DNA of 32,776 nucleotides from Candidatus Krumholzibacteriia bacterium (GCA_035649275.1 DASRJW010000037.1:1-32776), one strand, 5' to 3'. Shown: positions 1-8,733, numbered from the stretch's first letter. Numbers and translations are program-made. Notes: generated by a model from the letters alone, not told the origin.

Positions 1-894
1 GCCTTCCTGGTGCTGCGGGGCAAGCACAAGAGCCGCGCCCGCGTGCAGATCCCCATGGCCTCTGTCGGCTCGACCTGCGAGATCCTCTGCGAGCATGGCC
101 TGGTGTCGGTGCCGCTCCTCATACCCATCATCAACCTCACCGCCCTCGCCCGCGGCGCCCTACCGTTGCACGCCGCGGCATTTCACAGCGGCGGCGCCGG
201 CATCCTCGCCACCGGTTGGTCCAAGGGCGGGAAGACGGAAACGCTGCTGGCTTTCATGGCCCGCGGCGCGCGCTACATCGGCGACGAATGGGTGTACATC
301 GAAGCGAGCGGGGAGCGCATGCATGGCATCCCCGAGCCGATCCGCGTCTGGGACTGGCACCTGCGCTCGCTGCCGGAGTTGCACGCCGCCGTTCCGGCCG
401 CCGACCGGGCTCGGCTGTGGGCCTTGCGCCACCTGCTCGCCGTCGAAGATTGGCTGTCCCGCAGCCCCGGCCGGCATCTGCCGCCGCTCCGTTTCCTCCG
501 CCGCGTGCGGCCGCTGCTGGAGAAACAAGCGGGCGCCGACGTGCATCCGCGCCGCCTCTTCGGGGAGCGCCTGGATTTCTCGGGATCGCTGGACAAGATC
601 GTCTTCGTCGGCAGCCACGAGCATCCGGAGATCACGGTGCGGCGGATCGATCCGGCCGAGATCGCCGCCCGCATGCTCTTCTCCCTCCAGTACGAGCGTC
701 TGCCCTTCATGGCCATGTATCACACCTTCCGCTTCGCCTTCCCGGAAGCGCGGAACCCTTGCGTCGACGGCATCGAGGCGGTGGAGCGCGAGCGCTTGCT
801 GCGCCTCCTCGCCGGCAAAGAGGCCTTCGCCCTGGAGCATCCCTACCCGGTGTCGATCCCCGCCCTCTACGACGCTTTGGCTCCACTGTTGTGA
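1..894 (+). CDS. HprK-like P-loop kinase-related protein, 5' end cut off by the window
   Basis: The reading frame is open from base 1, and the first usable codon (GTG at 10) has no ribosome site, so the N-terminus probably lies outside the window. Counting from that GTG, the visible part is 294 residues. It has a glycine-rich Walker A-like loop GWSKGGKTE near residues 69-77, preceded by LPLHAAAF and followed by ARYIGDEWVYI. This arrangement (an 'H-A-A' strand, then the P-loop, then a GDE/GDD strand) is typical of the C-terminal domain of HPr kinase/phosphorylase relatives found in glycan and peptide-modification clusters. The classical GxxGxGKS is altered to GxxKGGKT. The following genes encode secreted polysaccharide-type proteins, so a role in an exopolysaccharide locus is possible but not shown. 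The phosphoryl acceptor is unknown. Confident P-loop assignment; function uncertain. Confidence 0.7.
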   Translation, partial: AFLVLRGKHKSRARVQIPMASVGSTCEILCEHGLVSVPLLIPIINLTALARGALPLHAAAFHSGGAGILATGWSKGGKTETLLAFMARGARYIGDEWVYIEASGERMHGIPEPIRVWDWHLRSLPELHAAVPAADRARLWALRHLLAVEDWLSRSPGRHLPPLRFLRRVRPLLEKQAGADVHPRRLFGERLDFSGSLDKIVFVGSHEHPEITVRRIDPAEIAARMLFSLQYERLPFMAMYHTFRFAFPEARNPCVDGIEAVERERLLRLLAGKEAFALEHPYPVSIPALYDALAPLL

Positions 895-1180
895 AACATC
901 GCGGCCTTGGGTCGTAGCCCGCACGCGGTTCTCCACGATTCCCTGCGACGGCGACGCATTTCGCAATCCCCCTGGCGTTGAGAGCCCCACTCTGCGAACG
1001 ACCGGGCTCGACCTCGGGCGATCGTGTGCTTCCCACGGCGCGCCATGAAGACCCGTCGCTCCCCATGGTGCGCGCGCTGCCGCGTGGTGCGGATGATGCT
1101 TGCCGAGCATCGACGATGCGAGCGAGTTGGGGTTGGGAGTTCTCGCGGGGCTACGCGGGAACGGGGTGTGGAGGCCGGGG

Positions 1181-2311
1181 ATGCGCATGCATCGGGTCGT
1201 GCTCGTGCTTGCCGTGATCCTGTGTGGTTGTGAGCTGAACGTAGTGGGTGGGGAAGGATCACCAGCAGCACCACCCGACGCATCCCCGTCACCTCCGCCT
1301 CCGCCGGTGCAACCGCCGCCGGGCTACACGCCGCCGCCTCCCCTCGGCAACGGCATCTGGATCTCCAAGGAAGAGATCGCCCTGCTGCCCATGCAGGGAA
1401 AGGCCTGGCAAAGGTTGAAGTCGCAGGCAGACCAGCCCGCCGGCACGCCGCAGGTCAGCAACCAGGACCAGGACAACAACGTCCTGGTCCTGGCCAAAGC
1501 GCTGGTGTACGCGCGCACCCAGGAAGAGAAGTACCGCACCGAAGTGCGCGCCCAGTGCATGGCCGCCATCGATACCGAAATCGGGGGGCGGACCCTCGCC
1601 CTCGGACGCGAGCTCCTGGCCTACGTCATCGCTGCCGATCTCGTGGGCCTCGAGCCCGCGGAAGATTATGCCTTCCGCCTCTGGCTGCGCCGTTGCCTCA
1701 CCGAATCCCTCGTCGAGGGCGGCAGCCTCGTATCGACGCACGAGAATCGCCCCAACAACTGGGGCACCCATGCCGGTGCGAGCCGCGCCGCGGTGGCGGT
1801 GTTTCTCGCCGACAAGGACGAGCTGGACCGCTGCGCCCGCGTCTTCCAGGGCTGGCTCGGTGACCGCAGCACCTACGCCGGTTTCAACTACGGGGACTTG
1901 TCCTGGCAGGCCGATGCGGCGCACCCGGTGGGCATCAACCCCGCCGGGGCCACCAAGGCCGGGGAGTCCATCGGTGGCGTCCTTCCCGACGACATGCGCC
2001 GCGGCTGCGCCTTCCAGTTCCCTCCGTGCCCCACGGACTATTGCTGGGAGGCGCTGCAAGGCGCCACGGTGATGGCGGAGATCCTCCACCGCGCCGGCTA
2101 CGACGCCTGGAACTGGCAGGACAAAGCGCTCCTCCGCGCCGTGCACTTCCTCTACGACCTGAACGCACGCTACGGCGGCTGGTGGGCGAGCGGTGACGAC
2201 GAGTGGAACGTCTGGCTCGTCAATCATGCCTACGGCACCGATTTTCCCACCGTCAATCCTGCCCGGTACGGGAAGAACATCGGGTGGACCGACTGGACGC
2301 ACTCGGGTTGA
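1181..2311 (+). CDS. Alginate-lyase-like secreted lipoprotein
   Basis: Start ATG at 1181 is set by GGAGG at 1170-1174, six bases upstream; longer in-frame starts lack this. The 376-residue protein opens with a short lipoprotein signal, VVLVLAVILCGC (modified cysteine probably C17), then a proline-rich linker (about residues 27-55), then an alpha-helical domain. The motif RPNNWGTHAGASRAAVAVF (residues 190-208) resembles the N-N-x active-site region of alginate-lyase/heparinase-type (alpha/alpha) toroid enzymes. Later W-rich stretches (YGGWWASGDDEWNVW) would fit a sugar-binding cleft. The protein probably sits on the outer membrane or faces the periplasm and cleaves an acidic polysaccharide by beta-elimination. 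The family call rests on motif resemblance. The exact PL family and substrate cannot be read from sequence alone. The next gene has a DNRLRE-type domain, which fits a polysaccharide role. Confidence 0.6.
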   Translation: MRMHRVVLVLAVILCGCELNVVGGEGSPAAPPDASPSPPPPPVQPPPGYTPPPPLGNGIWISKEEIALLPMQGKAWQRLKSQADQPAGTPQVSNQDQDNNVLVLAKALVYARTQEEKYRTEVRAQCMAAIDTEIGGRTLALGRELLAYVIAADLVGLEPAEDYAFRLWLRRCLTESLVEGGSLVSTHENRPNNWGTHAGASRAAVAVFLADKDELDRCARVFQGWLGDRSTYAGFNYGDLSWQADAAHPVGINPAGATKAGESIGGVLPDDMRRGCAFQFPPCPTDYCWEALQGATVMAEILHRAGYDAWNWQDKALLRAVHFLYDLNARYGGWWASGDDEWNVWLVNHAYGTDFPTVNPARYGKNIGWTDWTHSG

Positions 2312-2589
2312 AGGGAACGGCAGCTCCCTTCCGCAGGCGGCTCGCACCAAAGCAGGTCCGGGCCGCCTGCGTGTGATTCCTCCCAATTATCGGGCCCCGT
2401 GGGCTCGAAACCCCACCCACGTGGCGCGCCACCCGGATCGAAGTGGCTCCGGCTTCGCCTTGTTGTTCGCTCCGTCGCCCATGGCGTACGATCTTTCTAC
2501 CCAGCCCCAAGTCATCACCGGTTGCAGCACACCGCTCCCCGCGAGTGGCGCGGCGCCCACCTCTGCCGGTGCCGCAGATTGGCACGACC

Positions 2590-4365
2590 ATGCGTGTCCG
2601 TTCCGTTGCCCGCACCTCCCAAGGAGTGAGCGGGCGGACGTTCGCGCGCCGGGCCATGGCGGTCGGATCGCTCGGCCTGTGCTGCCTCGGGGCAGGACCA
2701 CACGCCAGCGCCGATCCCCTGCCGTCGGTGCAATCTGCCTGCGATCCTTGGGTAGAGTTCTGGCGCACCGTCCTCCTCCTCGCCGCAGCCGGTGCGCCGG
2801 CCAGCGATTCGCTGCGCGCTCCTCCGGCCCGCAGCCACACCGGGAGCGACCATCCATCGGCCCCGCCGGGCGAAGAGAATTGGAACCAAGGCGAGATGGC
2901 GAGCTGGAGCAGCGCCGAGGCGGAGAGCACGACGTCAGAGACTGCGCCGCCGGCGCACCCCCCTGCAGCCGTCCCCGATACCTATGTGGTGCTGGCGCAG
3001 CAGAGTCTCGACGTCCCAGCTCCCGGGCTGCTCGACAACGACAGCGACGCGGACGGCGACGCGCTCAGCGTGATGCTGGAGGAACCGGCTGAGCGAGGCA
3101 GCGTCGAGGTCGGCGCCGACGGCTCCTTCACCTACACTCCCGAGCCTGGGTTCACCGGCACCGATCGCTTCACCTACGCGGTGAGTGACGGCTCTGCCCT
3201 GGCCCTTGCCGTGGTCACGGTCACGACACAGCTGCCGCCGGCGGTCACCTTCTCCATCCACCCGTGCGATGACGCTACCATCGCCTCCTCCCGAGCGAAC
3301 CTCACCCATGGCGACGCGACGGACTTGCAAGTGCGCCGCGGCGCCACCGAGCAGCGCAGCTTGCTCAAGTTCTCCGTCCATGGCCTCGGGCTCGTGGTGG
3401 ATCGGGCGCGCCTCCGTCTCCACTGCCTGGATGGTGGCCCCGAGGGCGGCACCCTGCAGCGTGTGGCGAGCGAGTATCGCGGCACCGGAGAACCCTGGAC
3501 GCAGGCCGGATTGTCGTGGAACAACGCCCCCGTGCCCGACGCCGTACCCCTCGGCTTCCTCGGAGCCGTGACCGCGGGCAGCTGGGTCGAGATCGATTTG
3601 ACCGATGTCATCCAACGCGACGGTGTCTACGGCTTCGAGCTCCTCCACGGTGGGCCGAACCTGGTGACCTACGGAGCGCGCGAGAGCCGCAACCCCCCAC
3701 AACTCCTGATCACCACACGCATCTGCAGTGAAGCAGGGAACGCTGCCCCCGTCGTTGCGGACGATACCTACACTCTCGAGGCCGGCGGGAGCTTGGAATG
3801 CCCGGCCCCAGGCCTGCTGGAAAACGACCGGGACGGCGACGGTGATGAGCTCGTTCTGGTCTCGAGCCGTTCCCCGACCCACGGCGCCCTGCGGGTGAGC
3901 GCCGACGGCTCCTTCACCTACGCCCCCGACCCTGGCTACTTTGGTCCCGACTCCTTCACCTATTGCGCCGCCGACGGCCGCGGCGGCCTGGCCACGGGCA
4001 CCGTCGTCCTGGAGATCGCTCCCGTCGACCTCGGCTTCGGTCCCGAGCCGGAAGCGCAAAAACCGGGTCCTCCCGAGATGGCGTCGCCGGGCATGGATCC
4101 CACCCGCATCTTCCCGAATCCCTGCCGTGGCAACACCTGGATCGAGTACAGCCTGCCCCAGGGAGGGTGGGTCGAGGCAGCGATCTACGATGCTCGAGGC
4201 CACCTCGTGCGACTCCTCGTCGCCGGGCCGAAGCCGGCCGGACGTCAGCAGGTGGATTGGGATGGCGCCAATCAACAGGGAGCCGCACTGCCTTCCGGCA
4301 TCTACTTCTTGCGCCTGCTCCTCGGAGAAAGCGTGCAGCGGCACAAGATCGTCCTGCAACGCTGA
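2590..4365 (+). CDS. Secreted Ig-like/DNRLRE-domain protein with FlgD-like sorting domain
   Basis: ATG 2590 opens a 591-residue protein with an N-terminal export signal (RRAMAVGSLGLCCLGAG...ASA, about residues 20-41, with a twin arginine). Domain order: low-complexity linker (45-125); a cadherin/VCBS-like Ig repeat (about 126-213) with DGSFTYTPEPGFTGTDRFTYAVSDG; a DNRLRE/disaggregatase-like beta domain (about 219-378) with the typical 'LLKF', 'LSWNNAPVP' and 'EIDLTDVIQ' landmarks; a second Ig repeat (about 387-476) nearly parallel to the first; and a FlgD-like C-terminal sorting domain (about 507-591) starting IFPNPCRG and ending in SGIYFLRL and HKIVLQR. Some DNRLRE modules are known to bind alginate (CBM96), which fits the alginate-lyase-like gene upstream. 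The role is probably surface adhesion or glycan binding. No catalytic residues are recognised. The start could also be at an internal Met 23 codons later (2656). Confidence 0.75.
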   Translation: MRVRSVARTSQGVSGRTFARRAMAVGSLGLCCLGAGPHASADPLPSVQSACDPWVEFWRTVLLLAAAGAPASDSLRAPPARSHTGSDHPSAPPGEENWNQGEMASWSSAEAESTTSETAPPAHPPAAVPDTYVVLAQQSLDVPAPGLLDNDSDADGDALSVMLEEPAERGSVEVGADGSFTYTPEPGFTGTDRFTYAVSDGSALALAVVTVTTQLPPAVTFSIHPCDDATIASSRANLTHGDATDLQVRRGATEQRSLLKFSVHGLGLVVDRARLRLHCLDGGPEGGTLQRVASEYRGTGEPWTQAGLSWNNAPVPDAVPLGFLGAVTAGSWVEIDLTDVIQRDGVYGFELLHGGPNLVTYGARESRNPPQLLITTRICSEAGNAAPVVADDTYTLEAGGSLECPAPGLLENDRDGDGDELVLVSSRSPTHGALRVSADGSFTYAPDPGYFGPDSFTYCAADGRGGLATGTVVLEIAPVDLGFGPEPEAQKPGPPEMASPGMDPTRIFPNPCRGNTWIEYSLPQGGWVEAAIYDARGHLVRLLVAGPKPAGRQQVDWDGANQQGAALPSGIYFLRLLLGESVQRHKIVLQR

Positions 4366-4490
4366 GCTTCAACGTAAACCCGGATCGGGGCAGAGGACCC
4401 GCAAGCGACGGGTTCTTGTCGTCGCCTTGCAAAGGCTTCGTGAAGAAACCTCGCCATCCGCGACACAAAGACACGCAAAGGCCCGCCTCT

Positions 4491-4520
4491 TTGACACCGT
4501 CCGGGGAGAGACCTCATAAT
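4491..4520 (+). promoter_or_regulatory. Sigma-70-type promoter for the two-repeat secreted protein
   Basis: A perfect -35 TTGACA at 4491-4496 and a -10 CATAAT at 4515-4520 are separated by 18 bases. Transcription would start near 4527, leaving a 5' leader of about 115 bases before the GTG at 4642. This is the cleanest housekeeping-type promoter I found in this GC-rich window. Confidence 0.65.
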
Positions 4521-4641
4521 CGGAACAACACTGCAGCCAATGTTCGCCTCCACCGTTGAGGCTTCCAAGTCCCAGGGAAGGGCCGAGGAAGCGTGGCCGA
4601 ACCATTCGGATGCCACGCCTGTTCGTTCTAGGAGAGACAAA

Positions 4642-5415
4642 GTGACAAGACGTCGATCATTGGCTTTGGCCACAGGCTTCTGCTTGGTCTGGGCGGCATC
4701 TGCCCAGGCCGGCTCGGACGTGCGCGCTTCCCTCAAGCTGCCGGCGAGCGCCCATGTCACCGCGACGGCGGAGGGTTGCGAAAACAACCCCGGACCGTAC
4801 ATCACACTGGAAGGTGAGCTGAAGCTCGGCGGCCTCAACGGCCGCCTGATCTTCCGCAACAACGAGAAGGGAACCCACGAGACCAGCGTGGAGGCCGTGG
4901 TGGACGTGGTCATCCTCGATGAGGGGGAATCCATTCGTTTCGCCAAGCAGCCGTCCCGCGGTGGCGTCGGCGGCAACCCCTGGATTTATCTCCAGCTGAT
5001 CGATGGTGCGGGCCGCGCTTGTTCGAGCAAGGTGCTGCTGGGCCGGTGCGTCCAGGGCCTGAACGCCCAGGACTTCAACTTCGGCCTGCTGGCCAACGCC
5101 CTCGTGCACATCGCCGGCGGCGACTGCGACAACAGCGGCGGCCCTTTCATCTCGTTGGACGGCGAGCTCCGTCTGGGCGGCGTGAGCGCCCGGCTGATCT
5201 TCCAGAACAACGACAAGGGTACGCACTCCTTGGACGCGCCGGTGACGGTGGACATCGTGATCATCCCGGCCGGCGAGACGATTACCATCCCCAAGCAGCC
5301 CTCACAGGGTGGCGTCGGTGGCAACCCGAGGATCTCCTTCCAGTTCACCACGCCGAGCGGCGCCCCGCTGAGCAGCGAGTTCTACCTGGGTCGCTGCGTC
5401 CAGCTCGGCCGCTGA
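4642..5415 (+). CDS. Secreted protein of two ~116-residue tandem repeats, function unknown
   Basis: GTG at 4642 is chosen because AGGAGAG (4630-4636) sits at good spacing and the codon directly opens a signal peptide (TRRRSLALATGFCLVWAASAQA, cleavage near residue 23). The 257-residue protein then repeats itself: about residues 30-138 and 146-254. Each copy has the motif C-x-N-x-x-G-P-[YF]-I-[TS]-L-x-G-E-L-[KR]-L-G-G, then R-L-I-F-x-N-N-x-K-G-T-H, then K-Q-P-S-x-G-G-V-G-G-N-P, then L-G-R-C-V-Q. Cysteines C46/C136 match C162/C252 exactly 116 residues apart, suggesting one disulfide per repeat. The predicted fold is all-beta. I do not recognise the family. It is a single-gene unit with its own promoter and a strong terminator, which suggests an abundant or specially regulated exported protein. 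Confidence 0.8.
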   Translation: MTRRRSLALATGFCLVWAASAQAGSDVRASLKLPASAHVTATAEGCENNPGPYITLEGELKLGGLNGRLIFRNNEKGTHETSVEAVVDVVILDEGESIRFAKQPSRGGVGGNPWIYLQLIDGAGRACSSKVLLGRCVQGLNAQDFNFGLLANALVHIAGGDCDNSGGPFISLDGELRLGGVSARLIFQNNDKGTHSLDAPVTVDIVIIPAGETITIPKQPSQGGVGGNPRISFQFTTPSGAPLSSEFYLGRCVQLGR

Positions 5416-5456
5416 TCCTGAAGCCGATCGACGGCAGGCAAGGGACTGTGGACACG

Positions 5457-5485
5457 AGGGCCGCGGGAAACCGCGGCCCTTTTTC
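5457..5485 (+). terminator. Rho-independent terminator
   Basis: A perfect 10-bp stem, AGGGCCGCGG (5457-5466) with CCGCGGCCCT (5471-5480), closes a GAAA tetraloop and is followed by a T-run (5480-5484). It lies 42 bases after the stop codon of the two-repeat secreted protein and separates it from the convergent reductase gene. Confidence 0.9.
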
Positions 5486-5544
5486 ATGGCTCGCGTGCCG
5501 AGCGGCGCCGACATCCCACGCCAGCGTTGCTCCGGGACCGTGCC

Positions 5545-6177
5545 TCACCCGGCAACGCTCACGGCCCGCTCGAGATAGGCATCGTCGGTGAGCTGATCGA
5601 GCATGAAGGCCGCCACGTCGGCCCGGGAGATCCGCACCGTCCAGAGCCAGTTTCCCACCTGCGGCCCGTGTCGCACGCGGCCCCGCCGCTTGCCGTTGGT
5701 CAAGGCCCCGGGTCGCACGAGCACCCAGTCGAGGGCGCTCTGGCGCACGACGCCTTCTTGCCGGCGTTTGTCCCAGAAGTAGAACGGGAGGATGAAGGGG
5801 ATGACGAAGAGTGTGTAGTAAGCTCCCATCCTGCCGAAGCTATCGCCGACACCAAGGGAGGTTTCGCACACCAGCCGGCGCACGCCGTGCGTCTGCATCG
5901 CCCGCACGAGGTTGCTGGTGCCTTCGGAGAGAATGCTGTTGGGTACGAGCCAGAGCTTGTGCCCGAGCGCGCTCAGCACCGCGTCCTGCCCGCGCACGGC
6001 CTCCATCACGCTCGCTGCATCGAGCACGTTGCCTTGGGCGAGACGGAGGCGTTCGTGCACGAGGGGCAGGCGCGCCGGCTTGCGCACGAAGGCGGTGACC
6101 TCGTGGCCGCGCTCCAGGCCTTGACGGACGATCTCGCGGCCCGTGCCGCCCGAGGCTCCGACCACCAGGATGCGCAT
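5545..6177 (-). CDS. NAD(P)-binding atypical short-chain reductase (NmrA/SDR-type)
   Basis: The 210-residue product begins MRILVVGASGGTGREIVRQGLERGHEVTAFVR, a textbook Rossmann dinucleotide loop (GxxGxxG) of the extended/atypical SDR family (NAD(P)H-binding, NmrA/YwnB-like). The downstream pattern fits too: GNVLDAASV, AVLSALG, VRRLVCETSLG in place of the usual serine strand, and a C-terminal VRISRADVAAFML. Its size (about 210 aa) suits the single-domain members that act as quinone or flavin reductases or redox sensors. The ATG at 6177 is preferred. A GTG at 6207 in the same frame would overlap the end of the DUF1330 gene and adds only ten non-conserved residues. Neither start has a good ribosome site, so translation may be coupled to the upstream gene. 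Confidence 0.8.
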   Translation of the reverse strand: MRILVVGASGGTGREIVRQGLERGHEVTAFVRKPARLPLVHERLRLAQGNVLDAASVMEAVRGQDAVLSALGHKLWLVPNSILSEGTSNLVRAMQTHGVRRLVCETSLGVGDSFGRMGAYYTLFVIPFILPFYFWDKRRQEGVVRQSALDWVLVRPGALTNGKRRGRVRHGPQVGNWLWTVRISRADVAAFMLDQLTDDAYLERAVSVAG

Positions 6178-6199
6178 CGGGCACTGCTCTCTCGCGGCT

Positions 6200-6487
6200 T
6201 CAGACACCCTCGACGAGGATCATCTTCGCTGTCGCCGTCTCGCGACGCAGCTTCTTCGCGAGAGCGTAATCCGCCGAGCTCCACCATTCCTTGGCTTGTT
6301 TCGCCGTGGGAAACTGCAACAGCACCAAACGGCTCGGGAGCCAGCCACCTTCCAAGCTCTCCACCGCCCCGCCTCGGACCAGGTAGCTCCCGCCATGCGC
6401 CGCGATGCTCTGGGAGGCCATCTTCTTGTAATCCTCGTAGCCCACCGGGTCTTCGATCCGGATGTCCACGATGACGTACGCAGCCAT
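6200..6487 (-). CDS. DUF1330-family small protein
   Basis: This 95-residue protein begins MAAYVIVDIRIEDPVGYEDYKKM and continues with GGSYLVRGG, LEGGWLPSRLVLLQFP and AKEWWSSADY, which is the ferredoxin-like DUF1330 pattern. Its strong AGGAAGGA ribosome site lies just upstream of the ATG at 6487. DUF1330 proteins are dimeric alpha/beta barrels related to monooxygenase-like folds, and their substrate is generally unknown. It lies 62 bases after the dienelactone-hydrolase-type gene and 22 bases before the ATG of the reductase, so the three probably form one transcript. A shared role in small-molecule oxidation or hydrolysis is plausible but not shown. Confidence 0.85.
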   Translation of the reverse strand: MAAYVIVDIRIEDPVGYEDYKKMASQSIAAHGGSYLVRGGAVESLEGGWLPSRLVLLQFPTAKQAKEWWSSADYALAKKLRRETATAKMILVEGV

Positions 6488-6549
6488 CGACGTCCTTCCT
6501 GCTTTCGGGTGATGTCTCGTACCACGGCGGCGGAGGCGCCGGGATCCCG

Positions 6550-7452
6550 TCAATGCGGCGTTTTCAGATTCCCGGCGAGAAAGGCCCGCACCTCCAGCCA
6601 CGCCTCCACCGCGGCCTTCTGGTCGTAAATCGGGTTGGACGGATTGGCGAAAGCGTGGTCGGCGTCGTAACGCAGGATCTGGTGCTCCACACCTGCCTTG
6701 GCCAGCGCCGCATCGAACTCGTCCACCGCGGAGGGAGGGATGCTGCGATCCTTGTTCCCGAAGATGCCGAGGAGCGGGCACTGGATCTCCCGCAGCTTGT
6801 CGACGTCCGTGACCAGGAATCCGTAGTAGACGACGGCGGCATCCAAGTCCGCGGTGTGCAAGGCCTGCTGCAAGGACCAGCCGCCGCCGAAGCACCAGCC
6901 GATGCAGCCACGGCGCGTGGCACGGATGCGGGAATCGCTGGCGAGGAAGGCGTGCGCGGCCTGCAGGATCCGCAGCGCCCGCTCCGGGTCCACGCCCTTC
7001 ATGTAGGCCATCGCCGAATCCGCGTTCGTCGCCACCTTGCCGCCGTAGAGATCCACGGCCAGCGCGGCGTAACCGTCCGCCGCCAGCCGGTCGGACCAGT
7101 GTTTGATGTTGTCGTTGAGGCCCCACCACTCGTGGATGACCACCACTCCCGGAAAAGGCGGCTCCCCCTTCTCCGGCAAGCTCAGATAGGCGCGGGCCCC
7201 GGCGACCTCCACCATGACCCCGCGGGCCGGCGGTGCTTTGTCGCTCGGTTTCTCGTGCAGCGCCTTGAACTCTTCCTCGCTCAGGATCCCGGTGAGCCCC
7301 GTGTCACGGCGCACTCCGGCGGCCGTCGAATCGGACGGCGGCTGGTTGGACGCCGGCGCTTTGCTCGGAGGTTTCGACTGCACCGGCGTCCCGCCGAAGC
7401 AGAAACCAAAGACGACGAGGGTCGCGAGACAGCGCACCATTCCGGAATGCAT
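6550..7452 (-). CDS. Exported dienelactone-hydrolase-family protein
   Basis: This is a 300-residue alpha/beta hydrolase with an N-terminal signal peptide (MVRCLATLVVFGFCFGGTPVQS) and a linker of about 50 residues rich in Pro/Ser/Ala. The family's hallmarks are all present: VVVIHEWWGLNDNIKHW (E108 in the oxyanion/E-W-W motif), the nucleophile GWCFGG (C187), the acid GNKDRSIP (D235) and the base YDADHAF (H266). Cysteine as nucleophile is the dienelactone-hydrolase subtype rather than a serine esterase. Periplasmic members act on unidentified esters or lactones. It is the first gene of a minus-strand run followed by DUF1330 and reductase genes. The likely start is the first ATG at 7452; an internal Met at residue 5 is also possible. 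Confidence 0.88.
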   Translation of the reverse strand: MHSGMVRCLATLVVFGFCFGGTPVQSKPPSKAPASNQPPSDSTAAGVRRDTGLTGILSEEEFKALHEKPSDKAPPARGVMVEVAGARAYLSLPEKGEPPFPGVVVIHEWWGLNDNIKHWSDRLAADGYAALAVDLYGGKVATNADSAMAYMKGVDPERALRILQAAHAFLASDSRIRATRRGCIGWCFGGGWSLQQALHTADLDAAVVYYGFLVTDVDKLREIQCPLLGIFGNKDRSIPPSAVDEFDAALAKAGVEHQILRYDADHAFANPSNPIYDQKAAVEAWLEVRAFLAGNLKTPH

Positions 7453-7560
7453 CCAAGAACCTCCACTCCAGCCGGCACCCAGCGGCGCGGGGATTCTAGG
7501 ACATCCCGCCGTGCAGCGTCTCGAAGGGAGGGAAGAAAAATGGAGGGAAGAAAGCGGGAC

Positions 7561-8733
7561 TCAGTGCCCGGGGGTGAGAGGCAGGGAGTCGGCGGCGGCA
7601 GCCGGCGCACCCGGTGCGGGGGCCGTCGTCGGGGACAGTGCGGGCAGGGCGCCGTTCTCGTCCAGGGGTACGGCAGGGGCCTCGGCGGTCGCCGCCGCGA
7701 GGCGCGTGTACTCCTGCCAATTCGCATTGAGCTCGGCGCGGACGAGCGCGGCAGCATCGCCATTTCCGCGCGCATCGAGGAGCGCCGCCACATGCAGGGC
7801 ATAGGCTGGTCGCGACGGGTCGAGATGCTGCGCCAGGCGGGCGAGCGCGAGGGGAACGTACTGCATGCCCTGGTGTTCCAGAGATCCTGCCATTTCGTTG
7901 GTATCCCGAGCCAGCAACCGGGGTTCGGAAGTGGCGCAGGCGACGACCACGAGGAGGAGGAGAGCGAGGGTCAAGCGATCGAGCCGCTCCAGGCTCGCCG
8001 GACGGGTGCTCTGCAGCCCACAGCGGACGCTGTCGAGGATGGAAGCGGTCCAGCCGAGGGAGGCGACGAACCCGAGAGCGGCAGTGACCAGGAACACGCC
8101 CTCGAGCAGGGACGGGGACAGGGGCCAGTAATGAGTGACCCCATTGGTGCGCCACAACCATGGTGCCTTCCAGAGCAGCACCCCGGCGAGCGTGGCGACC
8201 GACGCGTTCCAAGCCGCCAGCGCCGCGCGCCCCAACGCACCCGTCGCCAGGAGTCCGGCACCGGGGACGAGCAGACTGAGGGCGCAGGCCCCGACCGGCC
8301 CGCGCAGCCAGCGCGGCAATCCTTGCGGCTCGAAGCGCGCATCCATGCCGGTGAGAACGATGGCGCGGATCCAGGCCACGATGCCGAGCCCGCTCAGCAC
8401 CAGCGTGCCCAGGAGCCACGGGCCGAAAGGAATGCGACCCGCTGCGAGCCAGCGCGCGATGTCGTCCCAGCGCCATAGGGTTGCGGACCAGAATGTCGAG
8501 GCGGCGAGGCCCAGGGCGGCCCAGACGAAACGGCTACGGTCGGGCCGGAGCCAGAGCAACGCCATCGGGCCCAAGAGGTAGCAGCTGAGGAACAGACTGC
8601 TCGTGCGCTCGGGGACCGCGTGCCAGAGGCCGCCGCCATCCGACTCCCGGCGCGAACCGGGCTGCGCCATGGTGGCGGACCCGGACGCCGGTTTTTCCCC
8701 GTCGATGACCCAAACCCGCTTCGATGCGCCCAT
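7561..8733 (-). CDS. Polytopic membrane protein, unrecognised
   Basis: ATG 8733 has a GGAGG six bases upstream, which favours it over an in-frame ATG eight codons earlier. The 390-residue product has about seven hydrophobic segments, near residues 45-62, 67-85, 104-126, 148-165, 170-190, 207-236 and 253-268. The pair 'LVPGAG...TGALGRAALAAW' is the 'PGAG-x-x-x-x-G' hairpin seen in several small uncharacterised inner-membrane families. The C-terminus (about 270-390) is soluble, helix-rich, then ends in an Ala/Pro-rich low-complexity tail. A candidate lipoprotein-like cysteine in VVVACATS (residues 262-269) is probably just in a membrane helix. It is downstream of the secreted protease gene on the same strand, with a 223-base gap, so co-transcription is uncertain. 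No enzyme motif was seen. Confidence 0.7.
   Translation of the reverse strand: MGASKRVWVIDGEKPASGSATMAQPGSRRESDGGGLWHAVPERTSSLFLSCYLLGPMALLWLRPDRSRFVWAALGLAASTFWSATLWRWDDIARWLAAGRIPFGPWLLGTLVLSGLGIVAWIRAIVLTGMDARFEPQGLPRWLRGPVGACALSLLVPGAGLLATGALGRAALAAWNASVATLAGVLLWKAPWLWRTNGVTHYWPLSPSLLEGVFLVTAALGFVASLGWTASILDSVRCGLQSTRPASLERLDRLTLALLLLVVVACATSEPRLLARDTNEMAGSLEHQGMQYVPLALARLAQHLDPSRPAYALHVAALLDARGNGDAAALVRAELNANWQEYTRLAAATAEAPAVPLDENGALPALSPTTAPAPGAPAAAADSLPLTPGH

Noticed and set aside
160-1188. Long minus-strand open frame of 342 codons opposite the HprK-like gene
   Set aside because: GC-rich antisense shadow: low-complexity Arg/Ala/Gly composition, no motif, and the plus-strand protein in the same place has a clear P-loop.
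2935-4359. 474-codon minus-strand frame opposite the Ig/DNRLRE protein
   Set aside because: No signal peptide, domain or ribosome site; the plus-strand protein shows repeated domains and a sorting tag.
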